Shown here in pieces: positions 1-12,190 of a stretch of 64,000 nucleotides of DNA. The notes under the pieces were generated by a model. That model made no database searches, was not told the origin of the DNA, and was given only the letters and a program-made list of their open reading frames with translations. Within the stretch, counting starts at the first letter, position 1, and each line of letters opens with the position of its first letter. The position numbers and the translations under genes were made by a program. This stretch comes from Lepus europaeus (Eukaryota > Chordata > Mammalia > Lagomorpha > Leporidae): assembly GCF_033115175.1 (NCBI RefSeq), contig NC_084844.1, positions 29,421,885 through 29,485,884 of the forward strand. Direction: 5' to 3'.

Positions 1-879
1 ACACAGTAATAAATAAATGAAAACTCTTAAGCCCATTCCCCGTGCTTACCTCCACCCTCCCCACCCTCTTTCATGAGGCTGTTCCTCACATTAGTTAAGA
101 TTTGAGAAAAGGCAGACTTGACATAAGGAGGGTCTATCACTCAGTTATTTGCCAAGGCATGGACTTATAGGTAACTGATAAACTCCTTGTAGGCAGGATT
201 CCTTTCAAGTTGGAACTAGCACATGGTAAGCATCATCAGGTATACATGTCCTTATTGATTTGTTACATTCAGTCAGAAAACTTACTGGCGTCTTTGGTCT
301 CAAATCTGAAGAAATTTCTCCTCTTCCAAATAGCTATCCATGTCATGGTCAAAGATGATACCTTACCTTGTATCTAGGCATTCACACTCAACAAATGCTA
401 AGTTTATAGCAATATTGAAGATTTAGAGTGTTTTCTTAGATGGACTTGTCCCTAAAATAAATTTCATTAAACAAAAGAGGCAGATGGCTTCTGAATTCGA
501 TTTTGTCAGCAGATACAAAAAGGCATTGCAGTAAATGAAGTTTCAGATTATCAAAATTGTAATGGCACCCAAATAACTCTAAAACAGATTGCCATTACAT
601 TCACAAATGAGATGAAACTTAGGCTCTCAGTTGCTCTGAACAGCCAAATTAAACCAGTTATAGATATTATTTATAATAATATCAGCATGTCTTGGTGTAA
701 TGCTTTTTTGTCTGGTTACTATCAATAAGATCAAAGAATCTAGTCCAGGAGTAGTGACATTTGAGGTAGGCACTAAAGAGGTCCAACCAATGAGGAAAAA
801 GATGGAGGCTATTCTGGTCAGAAGGAAAACAGTGAGTCTAAGAGAACTGCTCCAGGGCTGCAGCATCAGCACCAGTATT
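1..879. other. Anonymous intergenic DNA
   Basis: No ORF of recognisable family and no clear young repeat. Short ORFs around 627-885 overlap on both strands and look like chance. Confidence 0.5.
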
Positions 880-1370
880 TGTTAGACATGCAATTCTTGT
901 CTCTACCCAAACCTACTGACTCAGAAATTGTGGCACAGGGCCCAGTAATCTGTATTTTAACAAGCTCTGTGAGTGATTTTTTTAAAAAAATAAAAAATGA
1001 TTGATGGATTGATTTGAAAGGCACAGTTACAGAGATAGAGGGAGAAGCAGAGAGAGAATCTTTCATCTACTGATTCATTCTCCAAATGGCTGCAGCAGCT
1101 GGGGCTGGGACAGGCCAAAGCCAGGAACCAGGAGCTTCATCTGGATCACCAAGGTGGACGGTGGGATGCAAACACTTTTTGCCACTTCCTGCCACTTTCC
1201 CAGGCTCAACAGCAGAGAACTGGATCGGAAGTGGAACAGCCGGGACTTGAACTGGCACCCCTATGGGATGCTGGTGCTGCAGGCGGTGGCTTAACCACTG
1301 TACCACAGCGTCAGCCCCTCTGCACATGATTTTTGGACACTTTAATAATAAGAACAACTGGACTAGAAAA
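880..1370 (+). mobile_element. MER5-like hAT fragment split by a SINE
   Basis: Sequence at about 905-975 (GACTCAGAAATTGTGGCAC, CCCAGTAATCTGTATTTTAA, CAAGCTCTGTGAGTGAT) matches the inner and right part of MER5-type elements. After the SINE at 982-1317, the text resumes with GATTTTTGGACACTTTAATAA, the expected continuation towards the MER5 right end. MER5 is an old non-autonomous hAT family of placental mammals. The left end is not clear. Confidence 0.55.
982..1317 (-). mobile_element. C-type SINE (older subfamily)
   Basis: Minus-strand copy. The A-rich tail appears as TTTAAAAAAATAAAAAATGATTGATT, followed by the reverse complement of the SINE body (GAAAGGCACAGTTACAGAGA, ATGGCTGCAGCAGC, ACTTGAACTGGCACCC) up to GCGTCAGCCCC. 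Flanks give an imperfect duplication CTCTGTGAGTGATTTTT / CTCTGCACATGATTTTT. It interrupts a MER5-like element. Confidence 0.88.
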
Positions 1371-2219
1371 TGGTAATTTGAAAAACAATATTTTGTTTAA
1401 AGAATTTTAATTCTGTATGCATAGTTCACCTGTAGACTAAATGTAGGTAATGGTAAACATTGAGAATAAAAAATAAAATGTAGGTAAGATAAACATGAGC
1501 CACATGTGCCTTCTATCAAGAATCATGTGTATTCTATCAAGAATACAGAAAATTCACTTGAAGCACAGAAAATTAATGAGGAACACCTGTTAAAATAGCC
1601 TTAAGGACAGAGAAATAGACTGAGTTCCAGACAGAGTTTCCTGGCTTCAAACAAGATCATAATTGATTGGAAGATTAAATGGCATCTCGGTTACAGAAGA
1701 CTACTAGAGGCAGGTAAAGGTCTTTCTAGGATAGGCTGAGGAGAGAGAAGAAAAAGATCGGCATAACGTTCCTAGCAAGGGACAGATGTTGAAACCACCA
1801 AAAGCAATTAAAAATGCCTAAAGTAGTATCATTTCAGAAAGTAAAGAAGTCAGTTTTGGAATTGTGGAATTTGAAATTTCTAAGGACATCCATAGTTTGA
1901 GGCCTCTAGGTTCTGGCTAGCAACAATCTTCATCAAGCTAACTGGTTAGCATTATGTGAAATTAACCCACAAGACAAACCTAAGGAAACTGAGTTGAGAG
2001 ATCTAAGAAAAAAAAAGTCCAGAAATCACTTTTAAGAATTCTTGCAGGGATCCTAGAAAGAAAACAAAAAGGAGTCAAAGAAACTTTTGGGACTCAGCTC
2101 TTTCCCTACCATCACAGATCCAGTTATTCACTGTCTACCTACAGAAATCATTAGGTTAATGTAAAACGCATGGCTAACCTGGGCAAGCTAGATGTCACAC
2201 AATTTTGAGACTGAACTTT
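1371..2219. other. Anonymous intergenic DNA
   Basis: AT-rich sequence without recognisable gene or confident repeat assignment between the MER5/SINE unit and the old L1 that begins near 2220. Confidence 0.45.
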
Positions 2220-3115
2220 TTCAAATAAACATTTAGAAAAGCATGAAAATCAGAAAAGAAATGCCATTCACATACACAGAAATAATGTTTTGGAATAAAT
2301 TTAACCAAAGGAGTGAAAGATCCCTGTAATGAAAATTATAAGGGGCCAGTGCTGTGGTGCAGCAGGTAAAGCTGCCGCCTGCAGTGCCAGCATACCATAT
2401 GGGCGCCAGTTCAAGTCCGGGCTGCTCCGCTTCCTATCCATCTCCACTTCTGATCCTGAGAAAGCAGTAGAGAATGGCCCAAGTCCTTGGGTCCCTGCAC
2501 CTGTATGGAAGACCTGGAAGATGCTCCTTTTATTTCCTTTTATTTCAAAGACTCTGCCTTTGAAATAAAATAAATAAATCTTTTAAAAAAAAGAAAATTA
2601 CAAAGCATTGATGACAAAAATGATCAAAGACATAAAAAGTGGAAAATATTGCTTGTTAATGGATTGGAAAATTAATATCATTAAAGTGTCCATATATTAC
2701 CTAAAAATCTGCATATTCAATGAAATTTCTATCAAACTACCCATGATATTTTTTATGGAATTAGAATAAACAATCCAAAAATTCATATGGAATCACTGAA
2801 GACCCAAAATTGCCCAAGTTATCCTGAGCAAGAAAATCCAAGTGAAGGCATCACAATACCTGATTTCAAAGTGTACTACCAAGCTAAAGTAATTAAACAT
2901 GGCATTATGATAAAAGTGTCATATAAGCAAATGGAATATAATAGAAAATTCAGAAATCAATCCATGTACATACTAGGTTTTTGACAAAGATGCCAAGAAC
3001 ACACATTGTAGAAAGAATAATTTCAATAAATAGTGCTGGCAAAACTGGGCATATATATGCAGAAAAATGAAATTAGTTCATCATACACAAGAATAAACTC
3101 AAGATCAATCAAGGA
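2220..3115 (+). mobile_element. Old LINE-1, ORF2 3' portion, left part
   Basis: Plus-strand ORF2 sequence downstream of the reverse transcriptase: GGAATAAATTTAACCAAAGG, AAAATTGCCCAAGTTATCC and AATAAATAGTGCTGGCAAAA are standard L1 landmarks. Many stops and frameshifts mark it as an old copy. It is interrupted by the SINE at 2341-2592 and again at 3116 by a large younger L1, beyond which it resumes at 13454. Confidence 0.85.
2341..2592 (+). mobile_element. C-type SINE with internal deletion
   Basis: Begins AGGGGCCAGTGCTGTGGTGC and ends with AAATAAATAAATCTTTT plus A-run. It is about 100 bp shorter than its relatives, with the segment between GGAAGATGCTCC and the tail missing. Flanking duplication GAAAATTATA (2331-2340) / GAAAATTACA (2593-2602) marks retroposition into the old L1. 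Confidence 0.92.
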
Positions 3116-3928
3116 GCACTAGAGATTGAATTAATATGGCAGAGTAAGGAGGGAGCTTACCATTCTAGTCTAAGAGAAAACAGTTTTTAAAAAGTGGAGA
3201 GAGTACAGTATCAGGGAAGAGTTAGGGAGAAAATGGCAGAGTAAACTCCATGCAAATTAGAGGAACAGAGTAGACCTATGTAGAGGGTGTGGAATGCACA
3301 AGTCAGGACCCCAGCCATGGAGAGCCTCCATACCAGCTATGGAGACATTTAAGACCAGATTACAGCAATCCAAGTGGCAGGAAAAGCCTGGAGAAAATCT
3401 AGCTTGGAGCCTTATAGGGGATAGTGTACCTGCCAAACTAGAAGAGTAAAAAAAGGGGGGCAGTCAACCTGCAATGGTGCCCTGTAACAAGATAATAGAG
3501 AGCAGGCACCATTTTGGACATATATGACAACTGAACCCAGCAACCAACCAAGCAGAGACTCCTGAGTCTGGTGGAGAGAACTGACAGGGGGCCAAGTGCT
3601 CATGACTATGGGGGGCTGTGTGCTGGGACTGTGAAAACACTGAGACTGTGGGGCTTTGAAAACACTGAGGCTGCTTGGGAAGTCTTGGGGTGTGACTGGG
3701 ACTTTAGAAAGTCACCATAGGCAGCTCCACATGCTCAGGTCTCCCTGATTCCAGGATGAGGGACATGGCTGGTGAATCTGCTTATACAGAGGACAGCACA
3801 GATCCTTCGTGTGGTCCTTGTGTAAGCACAGACGAATCTCATACACACTGGGGTTAGCGCTTGGCACCGGTGTCCTTTGAGGAGTGAGCTGAGTCTTTGC
3901 CAATAGAAGAAAAACCTCCCCTCTGATT

Positions 3929-3931
<3 letters not shown>

Positions 3932-3965
<34 letters not shown>
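3932..3965. repeat. (AG)n microsatellite in the L1 5' region
   Basis: About 17 uninterrupted AG units lying between the 5'UTR and ORF1 of the young L1. Confidence 0.95.
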
Positions 3966-3969
<4 letters not shown>

Positions 3970-4149
3970 CCACACACATCCTAGGTGTCACTGTAACACT
4001 CCCTTTACTCCTGAGCACGGAACAGAGCTCCCTGGCCACACCCACCACACACCTTTAAGTATTCCCTGAAAACAGACATTCCACTAATTCACATAGTCCA
4101 AAGATAAAAGTCACCACAGCAAAAAAAACAAAGAAATCAACAAGTATCT

Positions 4150-5145
4150 CTACAAATGCTGAATAATAAATGCATCAATTCAAGAAACAAGAATAAGGAA
4201 CACAAAATGACACCTCAAAAGAATACAACACATCAATACTAGATTGTGAAAATGTAGAATTTGAAGAAATGCCAGAAATAGAATTCAGAAAACTGATTAT
4301 AGGATTACTTAGAAGTAACCAGAAGCAAATGCATGAACTAATGAAATCCATACATGACATGAAAGAAAATTTCTCCCATGAAATTGAGATCTTAAAGAGA
4401 AAGCAAAATGAAATCTTGGAAATGAAGAATTCAATAGAATGAATAAAAAATGCAGTGTAAAGCCTTAACAACAGAATTGGTGAAACAGAAGAAAGAATAT
4501 CTGACTTAGAGGGCATTTTGCAGGATATTATACAGTCCGACCAAACACAAGAAGAAGAAATTACAAAACTATAAAACACTGTTGGTAATCTACAGGATAC
4601 TATCAAATGACTCAACATACTGGTTCTAGGAGTTCCTGAGGTGTGGAAAGAGATAAAGGATTAGGAGGCCTTTTTAGTGAAATAATAACAGAAAACTTCC
4701 CTAATCTGGACAAAGAAGGGACATCCAAGTACAGGAAGCACACAGAACTCCTAATAGACAGGACCAGAAAAGATTCATCAAGACATATTGTAATCTAACT
4801 CACCACAGTAAAACATAAAGAGAAGATTCTAAAATGAGCATGAGAGAAATACCAGATTACTTTGAGAGGATCTCCAATTATACTCAAGAAGACTTCTCAT
4901 CAGAAACTCTCAAGTCTAGGAGAGAATGGCAAGATATATTCCAAGTCTTAAGAGAAAAGAACTATCAACCCAGAATTCTACACCCTGCAAAGCTCTTATT
5001 TATGAATGAAGATGAAATAATAACCTTCCATAACAAACAGAAATTGAAAGAATTTGTGACCACTTGTTTAGTCTTACAGAAGATGCTTAAGGATGTGCTA
5101 TACACAGAAACACAGAAACATATTCATCTTTATGAAAGAAGGTGA
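4150..5145 (+). pseudogene. LINE-1 ORF1 relic
   Basis: Translating in shifting frames gives an L1 ORF1p-like protein. Around 4258-4440 there is a heptad-rich coiled-coil part (MPEIEFRKLIIGLL, MHELMKSIHDMKENF). At 4834-5145 an open stretch carries the conserved C-terminal domain (SRREWQDIFQVLREKN, QPRILHPAKLLF, KLKEFVTT). In-frame stops near 4440, 4458 and 4572 and later frame changes break it. ORF1p is the RNA-binding trimer that packages L1 RNA; this copy is dead. Confidence 0.85.
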
Positions 5146-5884
5146 AGGCAGAAAAACTCCCAGTAAAAGTTCAAGGGAAATTCAAAGTCAAAGATAGGAA
5201 TATATTTGGAAAAATGGCAAGGCAACATCGTTACTTATCAACAGTCACCATGAATGTAAATAGTCTCAACTCTCCAGTTAAATTACATAGACTGGATGAG
5301 TGGACTAAAAACCAAAACCTATCTATTGCTACCTAAAAGAAACACATTTCACCAAAACAGTTGCATGCAGAATGAAAGTGAAAAGATGGAAAAAGATAAT
5401 CCATGCCAACAGAAACCAAAAAAGAGCTGATATAGGCACCCTAATATCAGACAAAATAGACTTTAACACAAAACTATTAAAAGAGACAGAGAAGAGCACT
5501 ACATAATGATTATGGGATCAATTCAAAAGGAATATGTAACTACTATAAGTGCATATGCACCTAATTACAGGGCATCTGACTATTTTTAAAAAAAATGCCA
5601 AGGGTTCCAAAGGGAGACATAGAATCAAATACAATAGTAATGAGGGATTTCAATACCACACTTTGAGCAATGGACAGATCAACCAGACAGAAAATCAACA
5701 AGGAAACAGCAGAGTTAATTGACACTATATTCAAAATGGACCTAACAGTTATCCAGAACTTTTTATCCTACAGTTGTAGAAAACACATTTTTCTCAGCAA
5801 AGCACAAAACTCTCTCTTGGATTGACCACATGCTAGGCCATAAAACAAGACTTAGCAAATTAAAAAAAAAAAAAAAAAAAAAAA

Positions 5885-6239
5885 CAGCCGGCGCCGCGGC
5901 TCACTAGGCTAATCCTCCGCCTTGCGGCACCGGCACACCGGGTTCTAGTCCCGGTCAGGGCACCGATCCTGTCCCGGTTGCCCCTCTTCCAGGCCAGCTC
6001 TCTGCTGTGGCCAGGGAGTGCAGTGGAGGATGGCCCAAGTCCTTGGGCCCTGCACCCCATGGGAGACCAGGATAAGCACCTGGCTCCTGCCATCGGAACA
6101 GCGCAGTGCGCCAGCCGCAGAGCGCCTACCGCGGCGGCCATTGGAGAGTGAACCAAGGCAAAAAGGAAGACCTTTCTCTCTATCTCCCTCTACTGTCCAC
6201 TCTGCCTGTCATAAATAAATAAATAAATAAATAAATAAA
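5885..6239 (+). mobile_element. Young C-type SINE in L1 ORF2
   Basis: Near-consensus head GCCGGCGCCGCGGCTCACT, B-box-like GGTTCTAGTCCCGG, and tail CTGTCCACTCTGCCTGTC followed by an (AATA)n run instead of pure A. It is preceded by a ~23-nt A-run in the host L1. It interrupts the endonuclease region of the young L1. Confidence 0.95.
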
Positions 6240-6754
6240 CCACTGAGATCATACTATTCATTTTCTCAGACCACAACGAAATGAAGTTGGACATCAGCAA
6301 CTCAGGAATATCTAGAACATATGCAAACACATGGAGACTGAACAACATGTTCCTGAATGAACAGTGTGTCTTAGAGAAATCAATAACTTTCTGGAAACAA
6401 ATGAAGGAGACAATAAAGCATATCAAAAATTATGGGATACAGCAAAAGCAGTGTTACTGGGAAAGTTACAGTAATCAGTGCCTGCATCATGAAATTAGAA
6501 AGGTACCAAATAAATGAGCTATCAATGCATCTCAAGGATCTAGAAAAACAACAGCAACCCAAACCCACAACTAGAAGGAGAAAAGAAACAATTAAAATTA
6601 GAGAAAAAAATCCACAAAACTGAATAAAAAATATACAAAAGATCAACAAAAAGAAGAGCTAGTTTTTTTAAAAAAATAAACAAAATTGACACAAAATTGT
6701 CCCAACTAACCAAAAAAAGAAGAGAGAAGACTCAAATGAATAAAATTTCAGATG

Positions 6755-6843
6755 TTAGGGCCGGTGCTGTAGCATGGCCGGTGAAGCTACTACCTGTGGT
6801 GCTGGCATCCCATATAGGCACTGGTTCGAGCCTTGGCTGCTCC

Positions 6844-6885
<42 letters not shown>

Positions 6886-7491
6886 ATCTCTATCTCTCTT
6901 TTTTTTTTTTTGACAGGCAGAGTGGACAGTGAGACAGAGAGACAGAGAGAAAGGTCTTCCTTTTTGCCGTTGGTTCACCCTCCAATGGCCGCTGCAGCCG
7001 GCGCACTGCGCTGATCTGAAGGCAGGAGCCAGGTGCTTCTCCTGGTCTCCCATGGGGTGCAGGGCCTAAGCACTTAGGCCATCCTCCACTGCCTTCCCGG
7101 GCCACAGCAGAGATCTGGACTGGAAGAGGAGCAACCGGGACAGAATCCGGCGCCCCACCTGGGACTAGAACCCAGTGTGCTGGCGCCACAGGCACAGGAT
7201 TAGCCCAGTGAGCCACAGCACTGGCCCTAGCTGCTCCACTTCTGATCCAGCTCTCTGCTATGGCCTGGGAAAGACATAGAAGATGGCTCAAGTCCTTGGG
7301 CCCCTGCAGCCACATGGGAGACCCAGAAGAAGCTCCTGGCTTCTCATTTCGGATCAGCATAACGTTGGCCATTGTGGCCATCTTGGGAATGAACCAGCAG
7401 ATGGAAGACCTCCCTCTCTCTCTCTCTAACCCTCTCTCTCTATATCTGTAACTATAACTTTCAAATAAAATAAATAAATCTTAAAAAAATA
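6755..7491 (+). mobile_element. C-type SINE split by another SINE (outer copy)
   Basis: Left part 6755-6849 (GGGCCGGTGCTGTAGCATGG) and right part 7230-7491 (from the second CTGCTCCACTTCT to the AAATAAAATAAATAAATCTT tail) together make one plus-strand SINE. The flanks share a perfect 16-bp duplication, AATAAAATTTCAGATG, at 6739-6754 and 7492-7507, so the site of entry into L1 ORF2 is certain. Confidence 0.95.
6850..7229 (-). mobile_element. Younger C-type SINE inside the outer SINE
   Basis: Minus-strand copy within the outer SINE, bounded by the perfect 14-bp duplication GCTGCTCCACTTCT at 6836-6849 and 7230-7243. The body runs from GACAGGCAGAGTGGACAG to the reverse complement of the SINE head ending AGCACTGGCCCTA. 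Its tail is not pure poly(A): it continues into (GAGATA)n/(GA)n, read as (CT)n and (TATCTC)n at about 6850-6898 on the plus strand. Confidence 0.95.
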
Positions 7492-8771
7492 AATAAAATT
7501 TCAGATGAAAAGGAAAATGTAACAACAGACAGCACAGAAATAAAAAGAATTATCAGAAATTCTTACAAAGAGCTGTATGCTAACAAACTGGGAAACCTGG
7601 AAGAAATGGATAGACTCCAAGACACATACAACCTACCTAATTTGATCCATGAAGACAGAAAACCTAAACAGACCCATTACAAAGACATAAATTGAATTAC
7701 TAATAAAGATCCTCCCAACAAAGAAAAGACCAGGACAAGATAGCTTCATTGATGAGTTCTAACAGACATTTAAAGAATAACTCCAATTCTTCTCAAGTTA
7801 TTAAAAACAATTGGAAGGGAGGGAATCCTCCCAAATTCTTTCTATAAAGCCACCATCACCTAAATTCCTTATGCCAAAAATGATGCAACAGAGAAAGAGA
7901 GCTACAGACAATTTCCCTGATGAACATAGATGCAAAAGTCCTCAAAAATTCTATACAATCAAATCCAACGACACATCAGAAAGATCATTCACCCAGACCA
8001 AGTGGGATTTATCCCTGCTGTGCGGGATGGTTCAACCTTCAGAAATCAATAAATGTGATACATCATTAACAAATAAAGAACAAAAAAACATATGATTATC
8101 TCAATAGATGCAGAGAAAATGTTTGATAAAATACAACACCCTTTCATGGGGAAAACTCTAAGCAAATTTGGTATAGAAGGAACATTCCACAATACAAGGC
8201 AATTTTTGACAAACCCATGGCCAACATCCTATTGAATGGGGAAAAGTTTACCCAAAGGAAATTAAATTGCAAACACAAAAGCTGTCTGCACCTTAGTGTT
8301 TATTGCAGCTCAATTCACAATAGCTAAGACCTGGAATCAACCCAATGCACATTAACAGTAGACTGGATAAAGAAATTATGAGACATGTACTCTATAGAAT
8401 ACTATACAGCAGTCCAAAACAATGAAATCCAGTCATTTGCAACAAAATGGAGGAATCTGGAAAACATCATGCTGAGTGAACTAAGCCAGTCCCAAAGGGA
8501 CAAATATTATATGTTCTCCTTGATCAGTGACAACTAACCACAAAAAAGGAAACCTGTTGAAGTGAAAGGGACACTATGAGAAACAGTGACTTGATCAGCC
8601 CTTGTCCTGACTGTTGATGTACAATGTAATATTTTATCCCTTTTAGTATTTTTTTGGTTCTAGTTAATACTATTGGTTGAACTCTGTAATTAACACACAT
8701 TTATTCTTCGGTGTTGAAATTTAACTGAAAAGTGATCCCTGTTAAATATAAGAGTAGGAATAAGAGAGGGA

Positions 8772-9066
8772 GGGGCCGGCACCATGGCTCAACAGGCTAA
8801 TCCTCCGCCTAGTGGTGCCAGCACACCGGGTTCTAGTCCCAGTTGGGGTGCTGAATTCTGTCCCAGTTGCCCTTCTTGCAGACCAGCTCTCTGCTATGGC
8901 CCGGGAGTGCAGTGGAGGATGGCCCAAATGCTTAGGCCCTGCACCCCATGGGAGACCAGGATAAGCACCTGGCTCCTGCCTTCGGATCAGCACGGTGCAC
9001 CAGCCACAGTACACCGGCCGCGGCAGGCCATTGGAGGGTGAATCAACGGCAAAAGTAAGACCTTTC
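8772..9066 (+). mobile_element. C-type SINE lacking its tail, within the inner L1
   Basis: Head GGGGCCGGCACCATGGCTC and complete body as far as AAGACCTTTC, then an abrupt switch to L1 3'UTR at 9067. The TC stretch and poly(A) are absent. Comparison with the related L1 3'UTR at 22001-23062 shows that about 85 bp of L1 normally present here are missing too, so a deletion after insertion removed the SINE tail together with adjoining L1 sequence. Confidence 0.9.
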
Positions 9067-9379
9067 AATTCCATCAAGATTGCATGTACCAATGCCATCT
9101 CACTAGTCCAAGTAATGAATTCCAGTTCACAATTGATCACACTGATAGGTCTAAGAGTCAAAGGGATCACACAAACAAGACTAGTGTCTGCTAATACTAA
9201 CTGATAGAATCAAAAAGGGAGAGAAGGATCCATCATGGGAAGCAGAATACACAGCAGACTCATAGAATGGCAGATGTCCTAAATAGCACTCTGGCCTCAG
9301 AATCAGCCCTTAAGGCATTCGGATCTGGTTGAAGAGACCATGAGAGTATTTTAGGCATGGAAAGCCAAGACACTCTGGC

Positions 9380-9403
9380 AAAAAAAAAAAAAAAAAAAAA
9401 AAA
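9380..9403. repeat. Poly(A) run inside L1 3'UTR
   Basis: A run of about 22 A interrupts the 3'UTR of the inner L1. The related copy at 22001-23062 has a shorter mixed T/C run at the matching place (about 22434-22447), so this is an expanded homopolymer and not an element end. Confidence 0.75.
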
Positions 9404-12190
9404 CCTAAATGAAAGATCTCAGCAAGTGAGATCCCAGTGGAAAGAATAGGGCCATCAAAGAAGGAGGTACCCTTCTCTGAAGGGAGGAGAGAACTTCCAC
9501 TTTGACTATGACCTTGTATAAACAAGATCGAGGTCAGCGAATGCAAGAGGCTTCCATAGCCTTGGAAACTCATGACTAGAGCCTAGGGAAATTTCTGACA
9601 CCATAAACAAGGGTGTCAAATTGTTAAATCAACAACAGGAGTCACTGTGTACTTACTCCTCCTGTGGGGTCTCTGTCCTTAACATGTTGTCCAATGTGAA
9701 GTAATGCTATAACTAGTACTCAAACAATATTTTACACTTTATGTTCTGTTGGGTGCAAACTGATGAAATCTTCACTTAATATATACTAAATCTATCTTCT
9801 GTATATAGAGATAATTGAAAATGAATCTTGATGTGAATGAAATGGGAGAGGGAGTGGGAGATGGGAGGGGTGCAGGTGGAAGGGAACATATGGGAGTGAA
9901 AAAGCCATTGTAATCCATAAACTGTACTTTGGAAATTATATTTACTAAATAAATTTTTAAAAAAGAACCAAACAAGAATGCCCACTCTTACCATTGCTAT
10001 TAAATCTACTCCCAGAAGTTTTAGCCAGAGCCATGAGGCAAGAAAGAAATCAAAGAGATATAAATTGAGAAAGAGGAAATCAAACTGTCCCTATTTGCAG
10101 ATGACATGATTCTGTATTTATGGGATCGTAAAGACTTCACCAACTCATAGAAGACTTTGGTAAAGTCACAGGATATAAAATCAATATACAAAAATCAAAT
10201 AGCCTTTGCATACATAGACAATGCCAAGGCTGAGAAGGAACTTCTAAGATCAATCCCATTCAGTATAGATACAAAAAACCCCAAATACCTTGGAATAAAT
10301 TTAACAAAGGATGTCAAATATCTTTATGTTGAGAATTACAAAACATTAAAGAAATTTAAGGAAATACCAAAAAAAAAAAAAAGGAAAAATCTGCCATGTT
10401 TATAGATTGGAAGAATCAATACCATCAAAATACATTCTTCTGAAAGCAATTTACAGATTCAATGCAATACTAATCAAAATACCAAGGGCATTCTTCTCAG
10501 ATACAGAAAAATTTATGTTGAAATTGATATGGAAACACAGGAGACCCAAAAGAGATAAAGCAATCTTAAACAATAAAAACAAAGCCGGAGTCATCACAAT
10601 ACAATATTTCAAGACACAATCTAGGGCAGTTATAATAAAACCATCTTGGTACAGATACAAAACAGATAGATAGAACGATGGAACAGAATAGAAATGCCAG
10701 AAATCAATCCAAGCATCTACAACCAACTTATATTAGACAAAGGAGCTAAAATCAATCCCTAGAACAAGGAGAGTCTCCTCAACAAATGGTGCTTGGTGCT
10801 TGGAAAACTGGACATCCACAGGCAAAAGTATGAAGCAAGATCCCTACCTTACATGTTACACAAAATTCCACTCAAAATGGATTAAAGATCTGAATCTATG
10901 ACCTGATACCATCAAATTATTAGGCAACATTGGGGAAACCCTGCAAGATATTGACATAGGCAAAGGGTCCCTGGAAAAGATCCTAAAGGCACAAACAATC
11001 AAAGCCAAAATTCACAAATGGGATTACATCAAATTGAGAAGCTTCTGTACTGCAAAATAAACACTTAGGAAAGTGAAGAGGCAACTGACAGAATAGGAGA
11101 AATTATTTGCAAACTATTCAATTGATAAAAGATTAATAACCAGAATATGTAAAGAGATCAATAAACTCAACAATAACAAAACAAACAACCCAGTGAATAA
11201 AGGGGCAAAGGACTTAAATATATATTTTTCAAAAGAGGAAATCCGAATGGCCAACAGACACACAAAAAATTGCTCAGGATCAGTAGCTGTCAGGGAAATG
11301 TAAATCAAAACCACAATGAGGTTTCATTTCACCCCATTTAAAATGGCTTTCATATAGAAATCAACAAACAACAAATGCTGGCAAGGATGTGTGGAAAAAG
11401 ATACCTTAATCCATGGTTGGCGGGAATTTAAAGTGCTAAAGCCCCTATGGAAGACAATATGGAGATACCTCAGAAATCTGAATATAGACCTGTCATATGA
11501 CCCAGCCATCCCACTCCTGGGAATTCACCCAGTAGAAGTGAAATCAGCATCTCAAAGAGTTATCTGCATCCCCATGTTTATTGCAGCTCAATTCACAATA
11601 GCTAAGACATGGAATCAACCCAAATGCGCATCAACTGAAGACTGGATAAAGAGTTTATGGGATATGTACACTACAAAATACTATACAGTGGTAAAAAAAA
11701 ATGAAAGCCAGTCATTTTCAACAAAATGGATGAATCTGTAAAACATCATACTTAGTGAAATCAGCCAGTCCCAAAATGGAAAATTAATACATTTTCTCCT
11801 TGACCTGTGATAACTAATAGAGCACCTAGAAGTCAATCTGTTAAAGTGAAATTTACACTTTGACAAGCAATGACTTGAACAGCCCTTGTTTTGATTGTTG
11901 ATAAACAGGTTTTTTTTTTTAATACTATCTGTTGAACTCTTAACATAGAGTTAAACATATGTGTATGAAGTCAATTGAAAATAGATCTCACTAAAAAGAG
12001 TGGGAATAAGAGAGGGAGGAGGGTGAGGGGTTGGGAGTATGAGTGGGAGGGTGGGCATTGTGGAAAGAATCACCATGTTCCTAAAGTTATAATCATGAAG
12101 TGTATGAAGTTTGAAACTATGAAGCTGAATGGTTCTGCATACATTTCTATGTACTTACTTCTAAGGGTATAGTTTAAAAACTTGCCATGG

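Larger units (their letters stand above)
8249..9964 (+). mobile_element. 5'-truncated LINE-1 inserted in the RT region of the larger L1
   Basis: At 8249 the RT sequence jumps abruptly to the extreme 3' part of ORF2 (CCCAAAGGAAATTAAATTG, then TTTATTGCAGCTCAATTCAC), followed by a long L1 3'UTR and a short A-tail. The RT sequence resumes at 9965 (ACCAAACAAGAATGCCCACT). No target duplication is seen, and about 20 bp of the RT region appear to be missing at the join. The 3'UTR is of the same subfamily as the minus-strand copy at 22001-23062. Confidence 0.87.
5215..11870 (+). pseudogene. LINE-1 ORF2 relic (endonuclease / reverse transcriptase)
   Basis: Starts with an endonuclease-like N-terminus (VTMNVNSLNSPVKLHRLDEW) and continues through the RT domain in four exon-like pieces separated by insertions: 5215-5884, 6240-6754, 7508-8248 and 9965-11870. 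The RT catalytic motif FADDMILY is encoded intact at 10094-10117. C-terminal landmarks include CSSIHNS and the region around 11600-11760. Stops and frameshifts occur throughout, so no functional enzyme is encoded. Confidence 0.87.

Noticed and set aside
3932-3965. CRISPR-like or regulatory repeat array
   Set aside because: A simple AG microsatellite without spacers; the genome is mammalian.
4175-4618. 147-codon minus-strand ORF rich in S, F and I
   Set aside because: It is the complement of the L1 ORF1 coiled-coil region, not an independent gene.
6890-7381. 163-codon minus-strand ORF and similar GPSSTALPGHSREL-type ORFs elsewhere
   Set aside because: They are translations of C-type SINEs; the same peptide text recurs at every SINE copy in the window.
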